A stretch of 64,000 nt of DNA, taken from an uncultured Chloroflexota bacterium (GTDB lineage: Bacteria > Chloroflexota > Dehalococcoidia > GIF9 > AB-539-J10). The position numbers and the translations under genes are program-made. Under the pieces are notes generated by a model. The model searched no databases. It was not told the DNA's origin and saw nothing but the letters and a program-made list of their open reading frames with translations. This document shows, piece by piece, positions 10,149-17,192 of the stretch. The DNA lies in assembly GCA_903884455.1 (NCBI GenBank), contig CAISEW010000041.1, positions 34,086 through 98,085 on the forward strand, in the 5' to 3' direction. How positions within the stretch are numbered: the stretch's first letter is position 1; each line of letters begins with the position of its first letter.

Positions 10149-10354
10149 GAGATTGCGGAGCTTGTTCCGAGTGAAACAAGGAATCTCGCTCCTCGCAATA
10201 GCTTCTTGCCCGGGCCAGGCATTGTTCTCTTCCCCTCGACTCCTCGCAATGGCGATTCGCTTCGGGACTTTGCCATAGGCGTCACCTCCTTTCCATTTTA
10301 TTGAGTAATGCCATTCTGAGGAGCCCCGATTCATCGGAGCTGGCTCAGAATGAC
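10149..10354. repeat. Degenerate GTCATTGCGAG-family repeats and a CATTCTGAG...CTCAGAATG variant
   Basis: gagattgcggagcttgttccgagtgaaacaaggaatctcgctcctcgcaat; cattctgaggagccccgattcatcggagctggctcagaatgac. Confidence 0.6.
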
Positions 10355-10455
10355 CGGCAAATGTCATCTAACAATATTCAATTATTAAAGTTCCAACAAA
10401 ATCAAATTTCTCGCCAAAAGCCATAGTAATAGGCTTTAGGCCTACCTAACCTTCT

Positions 10456-10484
10456 ACTTTAAACCTATATATCTATTTTGTCAA
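10456..10484 (-). promoter_or_regulatory. Candidate sigma70 promoter (proximal) of the S-layer-like gene
   Basis: Minus strand TTGACA-N17-TAAAGT. Confidence 0.5.
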
Positions 10485-10522
10485 TAGGTGAATTAAGAAA
10501 TTTGCCAAAATAGCTTAGGTTT

Positions 10523-10550
10523 ATTATAACCCCCAGCTTTCTTTTGTCAA
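10523..10550 (-). promoter_or_regulatory. Candidate sigma70 promoter (distal) of the S-layer-like gene
   Basis: Minus strand TTGACA-N16-TATAAT, exact consensus hexamers. Confidence 0.65.
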
Positions 10551-10598
10551 TATGCCTCATATAGCGAGGTATAAGTGAGGCAGGGACAATCCCCCTCC

Positions 10599-10638
10599 TG
10601 TCATTGCGAGGCTGACTTCGTCAGCCGAAGCAATCTCG
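10599..10638. repeat. GTCATTGCGAG-family repeat
   Basis: tgtcattgcgaggctgacttcgtcagccgaagcaatctcg. Confidence 0.9.
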
Positions 10639-10713
10639 GGTCGGGATGGTTGAGGCTAACAGGACAAAAATTCCTTGCCCTTTTAGAACAAAGGTGCTAA
10701 TTTATACTCTATT

Positions 10714-11097
10714 ATGGAAAATGGATTGCTCTGGGATTTGTTGCCCGAGGAATTCCCCTACGAAGATAAAGGCTGTGAGCTCTTTTCCTCCTGTCTTAAC
10801 TGCCCCTTTCCTGATTGTCTTGAAGAGGAGCCCTGGGGGAAGGAGAGATTCTTAAAGCGCAGGCGAGCCGGGAGAATGCTGGAGTTGAAGCGGGAAGGGA
10901 AAAGCGTTAAGGAGATTGCCCGCATATTTGAGGTGAGCCCGAGAACGGTACAGAGATGGTTGAAGGCGGTGGAAGCAGCTACCCCCTCTGTCGTTGCGAG
11001 AAGCCGAGATTCCTCGTTTCACTCGGAACCTGCTCCGCAATCCCATGGGGCTGTTGACGATGGAGATTGCCACGCACCTTTCAGGTGCTCGCAATGA
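10714..11097 (+). CDS. Small HTH DNA-binding protein with N-terminal Cys cluster (possible small-terminase-like or regulator)
   Basis: GKSVKEIARIFEVSPRTVQRWLKAVE helix-turn-helix; CELFSSCLNCPFPDC; directly upstream of portal; last ~35 codons lie in repeat DNA. Confidence 0.6.
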   Translation: MENGLLWDLLPEEFPYEDKGCELFSSCLNCPFPDCLEEEPWGKERFLKRRRAGRMLELKREGKSVKEIARIFEVSPRTVQRWLKAVEAATPSVVARSRDSSFHSEPAPQSHGAVDDGDCHAPFRCSQ

Positions 11098-11148
11098 CAC
11101 TCCCTTCATGTCGTTGCGAGGCTGATTTCGTCAGCCGAAGCAATCTTG
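10989..11148. repeat. Composite of three GTCATTGCGAG-family repeats
   Basis: tgtcgttgcgagaagccgagattc..., ggagattgccacgcacctttcaggtgctcgcaatgac, tgtcgttgcgaggctgatttcgtcagccgaagcaatctt. Confidence 0.85.
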
Positions 11149-11176
11149 TGGAGGACAGCTAAAGGAGGCTTAAGAG

Positions 11177-12703
11177 ATGACTGATTTTACCCCATCCCAA
11201 CTAGCCCGCATGGACACCCAACGCCTGGCTAATTACCGTGCTAACCTGGACTTTTACCAGGGCAATCACTGGCCCACGCAGTCACGTCACCGCCAGCTCG
11301 TCTTTAATTACGCCAAGGTCTCCATTGACAAGGTCACCAGCTTCCTTATGCCGGGGCTGGGCTTTGCCTGCTACCCCAGCGGCGCCCCCTTGTCATTGCG
11401 AGGAGCGCAGCGACGAAGCAATCTCGAAAGTGAAGAGGCTCGGGTGAGAAAGGCCGAGCAGCTCCTTCGCCAGGTCTATGAGCAAAACAACCTCCAGCAG
11501 CTTGATTACGAGACGGAGATTGACACCGCCATCTTGGGCGACGGTTGCTATAAGGTCATCTGGGATACTGGCGAGAAGCGAGTCCGTATCACCGCCCCTG
11601 ATGTCTCAGGCATCTATGCCTGGTGGCTGGGAGACGATGCGTCACGAGTGTGGAGAGTCGCTTCACGCTACACCCTCACCCAGGACGAAATCCAGATGCT
11701 TTATGGTGATGTCATTGCGAGCACAGCGAAGCAATCTCAAGGGATTGCCACGTCGCCCCGATTCATCGGAGCTCCTCGCAATGACACCCCTCTGTCATTG
11801 CGAGGCACGCCAGTGCCGAAGCAATCCCAAGGAAAGGACAGAGTCGTGGTAACCGAGCTCTGGACGGCTAAGGACTTTGAGCTTTACCTGGATAACGACC
11901 TTATACAGTCCAAGCCCAACCCCTACGGCTTCATCCCCTTTATTATCTTCCCCAACATCAAGCAGCCCAAGAAGTTCTGGGGAGAGTCGGACATTCCCAT
12001 CCTTATGCAGCCTCAGCGGGAGCTTAATAGAGCCCTGAGCCAGTTATCCCGCATCCTGGAGCTTTCTGGCAATCCCATCGCCGTTCTCGAAAACATCGCC
12101 TCAGCCGAGGACATCAAGGTCCAGCCCGGCGCCCTGTGGACGATACCGGAGGACGCTAAGGCATATCTTCTGGACTTACTGCAAGGCGGTGGAGTCAGGC
12201 TTCATGTCGATTACATCGAGTTGCTATACCGCTCGTTGCACGACATCTCCGAGCTTCCAAAGGCCGCCTGGGGAGGCGCTGAGAGAGACCTCTCAGGCTC
12301 AGCTATGAGGATTGAGCTCGGTAGCCTTATCCAGAAGGTAGTCAGGAAACGCACCATCAGGATGAACGTGTATCACCAGCGAAACGACATGATATTGAAG
12401 CTCGCTGAGAGATATATGGACGAGAACTTTGAGGGAGTAAACCACAGAGTAGTCTGGGGCCCTATCTTGCCACAGGATGCAGATAGGCAAGCCCAGACCG
12501 AGCAGCTTTTGGTCCAGGCGGGAGTCCACTCACGAAGAACCGCTATAGACGAAATGGGAATCCAGGACCCCGATGAGGAGTTTAACAGGTGGCTAGAGGA
12601 GAGGGAGAAAATCCTGGAAATGAACAGGGAGTTTAGGGCAGCGTCCACTCGTGGCGGAGCGAGAGAGAGAGCGGTAGCCGCAGAGATGGAAGTGCCTGAG
12701 TAA
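11177..12703 (+). CDS. Phage portal protein (with in-frame repeat insertions)
   Basis: ORF of 508 aa with portal-like organisation (ANYRANLDFYQGNHWP..., long C-terminal helical region, QTEQLLVQAGVHSRRTAIDEMGIQDPDEE); followed by scaffold and capsid genes. Confidence 0.8.
   Translation: MTDFTPSQLARMDTQRLANYRANLDFYQGNHWPTQSRHRQLVFNYAKVSIDKVTSFLMPGLGFACYPSGAPLSLRGAQRRSNLESEEARVRKAEQLLRQVYEQNNLQQLDYETEIDTAILGDGCYKVIWDTGEKRVRITAPDVSGIYAWWLGDDASRVWRVASRYTLTQDEIQMLYGDVIASTAKQSQGIATSPRFIGAPRNDTPLSLRGTPVPKQSQGKDRVVVTELWTAKDFELYLDNDLIQSKPNPYGFIPFIIFPNIKQPKKFWGESDIPILMQPQRELNRALSQLSRILELSGNPIAVLENIASAEDIKVQPGALWTIPEDAKAYLLDLLQGGGVRLHVDYIELLYRSLHDISELPKAAWGGAERDLSGSAMRIELGSLIQKVVRKRTIRMNVYHQRNDMILKLAERYMDENFEGVNHRVVWGPILPQDADRQAQTEQLLVQAGVHSRRTAIDEMGIQDPDEEFNRWLEEREKILEMNREFRAASTRGGARERAVAAEMEVPE
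11391..11426. repeat. GTCATTGCGAG-family repeat inside the portal CDS
   Basis: tgtcattgcgaggagcgcagcgacgaagcaatctcg, read as LSLRGAQRRSNLE. Confidence 0.9.
11711..11830. repeat. Three consecutive GTCATTGCGAG-family repeats inside the portal CDS
   Basis: gtcattgcgagcacagcgaagcaatctcaagggattgccacgtcgccccgattcatcggagctcctcgcaatgacacccctctgtcattgcgaggcacgccagtgccgaagcaatccc. Confidence 0.9.
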
Positions 12704-12716
12704 TAACTCAACCCCT

Positions 12717-12760
12717 TGTCATTGCGAGCCCTGAGCTCGGCAAAGGGCGAAGCAATCTCA
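12717..12760. repeat. GTCATTGCGAG-family repeat between portal and scaffold genes
   Basis: tgtcattgcgagccctgagctcggcaaagggcgaagcaatctca. Confidence 0.85.
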
Positions 12761-12779
12761 AGAGGAATAGGAGAAATGT

Positions 12780-13292
12780 ATGGAAAACGAAACTCAAGAA
12801 ACCTTGGAAACTCAAGAACCCGGGAATACTGCCCCAGACCCTGAGGACTTATCAATCATCAAGGCCGAGCTTGAGGAGGGGAGGAAGGCGAAGGCCGAAA
12901 TCGAGGCAGCGTTAGCCGACAGAGCTAAACGTATCACCGAGCTGGAGGCCTCGCTAAATGTAGTCTCTCAGGCCAGCGAGGCGGCGGCAGCCGAGCTCGC
13001 CGCAGTGAAGGGCGCTAGCTCGAAGGCCGTCTCTAAATACCTCGAGGCCGCCAGAGCTCTTAATTCCACCATCCCCAAAGACGTCATCTCTGGCCAGACT
13101 ATTGAGGAGATAGACGCCTCTGTGGAGAAGGCGAAGGCCATCGCCAATGCCGTCAGGGCTAACCTCGAAGCTCAGGCCAAAGAGGCTAAGGTCCCGGCAG
13201 GAGCACCCACCAGAAGTGAGATATCCCTTGAGGGACTTTCCCCCCGGGAGAAGATCGCCGCTGGAATAATGTCATTGCGAGGAACGCAGTGA
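12780..13292 (+). CDS. Phage scaffold-like coiled-coil protein
   Basis: Acidic, Ala/Glu-rich coiled coil between portal and capsid; C-terminus MSLRGTQ* comes from a repeat. Confidence 0.6.
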   Translation: MENETQETLETQEPGNTAPDPEDLSIIKAELEEGRKAKAEIEAALADRAKRITELEASLNVVSQASEAAAAELAAVKGASSKAVSKYLEAARALNSTIPKDVISGQTIEEIDASVEKAKAIANAVRANLEAQAKEAKVPAGAPTRSEISLEGLSPREKIAAGIMSLRGTQ

Positions 13293-13304
13293 CGAAGCAA
13301 ACTC
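13270..13304. repeat. GTCATTGCGAG-family repeat at the scaffold 3' end
   Basis: gtcattgcgaggaacgcagtgacgaagcaaactca. Confidence 0.85.
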
Positions 13305-13323
13305 AAAAAGGAGGAACAAGCTA

Positions 13324-13554
13324 ATGCAAGACATCATCGAAATGGGAGTTTGGGCTATTATTGGAATAGCCATTCTCAGTGTGCTAGCCACGCTGTCCAT
13401 CCACTTCCTGTCGCAGCGTTCGCAGCAGCACATGAACGAAACCTCCCAGTCTAACCTCTACAACCTACACTCGTTGGGCATCCAGGCCATTATCGGAGCT
13501 AACGAGATGAAGATTGTGGACGATAGCCTGCAAGACACCGAAAAGAAAAGCTAA
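13324..13554 (+). CDS. Small single-TM protein in the phage module
   Basis: 76 aa; hydrophobic WAIIGIAILSVLATLSIHFL; upstream aaaaaggagg RBS. Confidence 0.55.
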   Translation: MQDIIEMGVWAIIGIAILSVLATLSIHFLSQRSQQHMNETSQSNLYNLHSLGIQAIIGANEMKIVDDSLQDTEKKS

Positions 13555-13574
13555 AAAGGAGGAACTAGCTAGAC

Positions 13575-14647
13575 ATGACAATATCTTTAGCAGAAGCCAG
13601 TAAACTCTCGAGCGATATCCTGCTTAAAGGTATCATCGAGACAATAATCAAGGACAGCCCCATCTTAGAGAGGCTGCCCTTCATTCAAATCGTCGGCAAT
13701 AGCCTTAAATACAACAGGGAGAAGACCTTGCCGACCGTTGGCTGGTATGCCCCGGTAACCGGTACCTGGACTCAGTCCGAGCCGGCTTTTGAGCAGTGCT
13801 CGGCCAGCCTGGGCGTCCTCGGCGGAGACGCCGACGTGGACAACTTTCTTAAGGCCACCCGGAGCAACATCCAGGACCTCGAGGCCGCCGTCATCGAGCA
13901 GAAGGCCAAGGCTCTCAGGCACGAGTTCGAGAACACCTTCCTTAACGGAGACTCGGGCGTCGACGCCAACCAGCCCGATGGCCTCTATAAGACCATGAAA
14001 GGCACCGCCTGGGCAGCCAGCACCGCCTATACATTAGGCCAATTTGTCGTGCCCACGGCCGGCCTCGAAAACGGATTCCGTTACGAGTGCACCACCGCCG
14101 GCACCTCAGGATCCTCAGCGCCTACCTGGCCCACCACGGAAGGGGCCACGGTAGCCGACAACACCGCCGTCTGGACCTGCCGTTACGGCAGCCATCAGGG
14201 CTCAGGAGCCAACGGAGCCACCCTTTCCTTGACCAGCCTGGATAAGCTTATTGACCTGGTCAGAGGCGGCAAGCCCGACTTACTCTTAATGAGCCGCCGG
14301 TCCCGCAGGAAGATTGTGACCCTGGCCAGAGCTGCGGGCACCAATCTACTTATCGGAGAGGGCGCGCTCGGCCAGGTCGTTGAGTACTTTAACGGCATCC
14401 CTGTGGCCATCTCCGACTGGGTAAAGGATAACTACACCGTCGGCACGTCGTCCGACTGCTCTGCCATCTTCGCCTTCCAGATGGGTGAGGGGGGAGTCTG
14501 TGGACTTACAGCCCTGAGATGATTCAGGTTGAGCGTCTTGGCTCACTGGAGACTAAGGACGCCACCAGAACCAGGGTCAAGTGGTATGTATCACTGGCTC
14601 TCTTTTCCGTAGTGAAGGCTGCCATGCTGACGGGGGTGAGAGACTAA
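13575..14647 (+). CDS. Major capsid protein; 0-frame ORF ends at 14522, continuation to 14647 is in the -1 frame
   Basis: 0-frame 315 aa; -1 frame continues SPEMIQVERLGSLETKDATRTRVKWYVSLALFSVVKAAMLTGVRD*, a capsid-like C-terminus; G_GGG_GGA heptamer at 14489-14495. Confidence 0.7.
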
Positions 14648-14737
14648 CAGAAAGCGGGAGTCAGGAGAAAGCAGTAGTCAGTAGTCAGAATTCAGAATCT
14701 ACTGGCTCCTGACTCCTGTCTACTGACCAGGTGAACT

Positions 14738-15328
14738 ATGAACCTAACCCAAATGAGAGCCAGGGTCCGACAGGACCTCCAGGATACTGATAGCCAGAAC
14801 TACTGCTGGACGGACGACGAAATCGAAGCAGCTATCCAGAGAGTAGCATTGGAGTATTCTCTCCATGCTCCCATCGAGCAGCAGACCGATATCGCCACCA
14901 CCTACGGAAGCACCGAGCTCGATATATCAGGACTGCAAGGAGCCCTTAGAATCGAGTCCGTCGAGTTTCCCATCGGCAAGACCCCGAAATATATACAGAG
15001 GTTTGAGTACTGGGGCACCAGCCTGCACATGGAAGACCAGGGAAACGGCCAGAACGCCCGGGTGAGATGGCTAAAGAAGCACACGCTCACAACCGAGTCC
15101 ACGACCATCCCAACCGAGCACGACGAAATCATTATCCTGGGGGCCACAGGCTACCTGGCTATGTCAGCGTCAGCCTATACAGTGGACAGAGCCACTATCG
15201 CTGGGCGTTACGGCACCACGAGCTACAAGGCCTGGGGTCAAGAACGCCTTGACCGCTACGACAAGCAGCTCAAGGCCGTTAGCCGTTCTAACCAAGTTGT
15301 TCGGAAGGAGCTCTATACAGATGATTGA
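14738..15328 (+). CDS. Phage head-tail connector-like protein
   Basis: 196 aa; position after capsid; MNLTQMRARVRQDLQDTDSQNYCWTDDEIEAAI typical of gp6-like adaptors. Confidence 0.6.
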   Translation: MNLTQMRARVRQDLQDTDSQNYCWTDDEIEAAIQRVALEYSLHAPIEQQTDIATTYGSTELDISGLQGALRIESVEFPIGKTPKYIQRFEYWGTSLHMEDQGNGQNARVRWLKKHTLTTESTTIPTEHDEIIILGATGYLAMSASAYTVDRATIAGRYGTTSYKAWGQERLDRYDKQLKAVSRSNQVVRKELYTDD

Positions 15329-15530
15329 AAAAGGCATCCTACGAAGCTACGACCCTATTAACCACAGAGCCAGCGTTCAGCTCATGGGCTCTTTGACCAC
15401 CTATTTTGACAACGTCCGAGTTGCCAGGAATATCCCTTCCCTTGAAATGGTACTCGGCCGACACGTGTTTATAGCCATTCCCGAGAACAACCCCGGGAAC
15501 GCCGCTATCATCGCCATTTTTGACCCGTAG
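15321..15530 (+). CDS. Small phage structural protein
   Basis: ATG 15321 with upstream GGAAGGAG; MIEKGILRSYDPINHRASVQLMGSLTTYFDNVRVARNI; overlaps the preceding gene by 8 bp. Confidence 0.5.
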   Translation: MIEKGILRSYDPINHRASVQLMGSLTTYFDNVRVARNIPSLEMVLGRHVFIAIPENNPGNAAIIAIFDP

Positions 15531-15595
15531 CACCAAACTACCCCTCTTAAATTAAGAGGGGATAGGGGAGTTATGACAGCGAAAAGGAGGGAAAC

Positions 15596-15934
15596 ATGAG
15601 TAAACTAACAGAAGCACTTACAAAGGAGAAAACCAAGGAGGGCCTCCCCAAAGAAGCCTTCGCCATCGTGGAAGACCCTGATGACCCCAGCACCTGGAAG
15701 CTTCCCCATCACACCAAAGCTATACTGAGAGCTCTTAAAGGCCGTCTCGATATCGAAAAGACTGTGGACTGGGATAGAATGCCAGCAGCCATCGCCGCTC
15801 TCAGCAGAGGCGGATATCGGGGGGAGAGGGTCCAAGCCTCAGAGGAGGACATCATCAAGGCCGCCCGTCACTTAGCGGCCCACTATGAAAAGGCCGACAA
15901 GTCCGTCCCCGACACCCTGGGCGCCCTCATTTGA
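15596..15934 (+). CDS. Phage-associated hypothetical protein
   Basis: 112 aa, aaaaggaggg RBS, in the phage gene string. Confidence 0.5.
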   Translation: MSKLTEALTKEKTKEGLPKEAFAIVEDPDDPSTWKLPHHTKAILRALKGRLDIEKTVDWDRMPAAIAALSRGGYRGERVQASEEDIIKAARHLAAHYEKADKSVPDTLGALI

Positions 15935-16006
15935 GCAGAAGACAGTAGTCAGAATCCAGAATCTACTGTCTACTGACTCCTGACTACTGATTACTACGGA
16001 GGAACC

Positions 16007-17185
16007 ATGGCTAAATCAGGACTCAAGCATATAGACGTCGGAGCAGAGCTCACCAAAACCGAGTGGGAGAGTGAGGAGAGCCACGAGGTCGTTCACGGCA
16101 CCAGCTTCTCATCCTCGCCCGTCGAACGTCAGCTCTTTTATCGGGACGACGAGCACAAGTGGTACGTCTACAACGGCTCAACCTGGGTGTGGCTCGGTGG
16201 AGGCGGAGTAAGCACATTCCTTCAGCTTACAGACACGCCGTCCAGCTACTCGGGCCAGGGCGGGAAAGTCGCCAAAGTAAAGTCCTCAGAGGACGGCCTC
16301 GAATTCGGCCAGGTCACTGGCATGCAGGAGCACGGCAACGAGTATCACGACCCCGACTTCGCCGAAGTATCCCACACGCACTCCGACCTGTCCCCCGCCC
16401 ACAAGGACCAAGCAACTGGCGTTCATGGAGTAGGGGGGAGCGCAGTCGAAAGTGCCTCTGGCTCTCAAGCCAAAGTCGACGCCCACAAAGACCTCCCCAC
16501 CGGCGTTCACGGCGTGGGGGTGGGAACAATCGCCAAAGTGGCGGACATAGCCGTCGATAGCAACCTGTCTTCTGCGGCTCAGGACGCAATCAGTAAGAGG
16601 CATACACAGAATACCGACACCGAAATCAGGGATACCGATAACGATACCCAAGTTGACGTCGAGCAGTCTGCAGATGAAGACCAAGTCCGCATGAAGGTCG
16701 CAGGCACTGAGGCTTTTTTGCTCTATAACAATGGGGTATTAACTCTAAACAAACAAAGTGGATTTAGAGCCTATAGGACAGCAACCCAGAGTGTAAGCCC
16801 TATGACATGGACTAAGGTTCAATACAACACCGAGGAATACGATATTCAGGGTGAATATGACCATGTAACAAATTTCAGGTTTACGGCTACAAAAGCTGGA
16901 AGATACTTAGTAACAGCTATATGTGGACTTGACAACCTATCTGATGGGAAAGCCGTAACACTCGTAGTAGTTAGGAATGGTGATACAACTACTTGGGTGG
17001 GAGCTAGGCGATTAGTCACCGCAACCACTGGTGCTGCTGGAGGCCTTTGCTTCTCTGGCTCAGGCACAATGAACTTAGCAGCTAACGACTACATTGAAAT
17101 CTACATACTTCACACTGACACCGCAGCAAAAAACACCCCAGCAGAGGCAATGTCTGTGTCGGTTGAGGTAATTAAGGTAGCCTAA
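16007..17185 (+). CDS. Phage tail/fibre-like protein with C-terminal C1q/TNF-like domain
   Basis: HKDxxTGVHGVG repeats; C-terminal TKVQYNTEEYDIQGEYDHVTNFRFTATKAGRYLVTAICGL...SGSGTMNLAANDYIEIYI jelly-roll pattern. Confidence 0.6.
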   Translation: MAKSGLKHIDVGAELTKTEWESEESHEVVHGTSFSSSPVERQLFYRDDEHKWYVYNGSTWVWLGGGGVSTFLQLTDTPSSYSGQGGKVAKVKSSEDGLEFGQVTGMQEHGNEYHDPDFAEVSHTHSDLSPAHKDQATGVHGVGGSAVESASGSQAKVDAHKDLPTGVHGVGVGTIAKVADIAVDSNLSSAAQDAISKRHTQNTDTEIRDTDNDTQVDVEQSADEDQVRMKVAGTEAFLLYNNGVLTLNKQSGFRAYRTATQSVSPMTWTKVQYNTEEYDIQGEYDHVTNFRFTATKAGRYLVTAICGLDNLSDGKAVTLVVVRNGDTTTWVGARRLVTATTGAAGGLCFSGSGTMNLAANDYIEIYILHTDTAAKNTPAEAMSVSVEVIKVA

Positions 17186-17192
17186 GACATCT

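Noticed and set aside
10989-11148. Clustered palindromic repeats as a CRISPR or integron attC array
   Set aside because: Irregular spacing, inverted orientations, no Cas or integron integrase gene, and the same repeats occur singly elsewhere.
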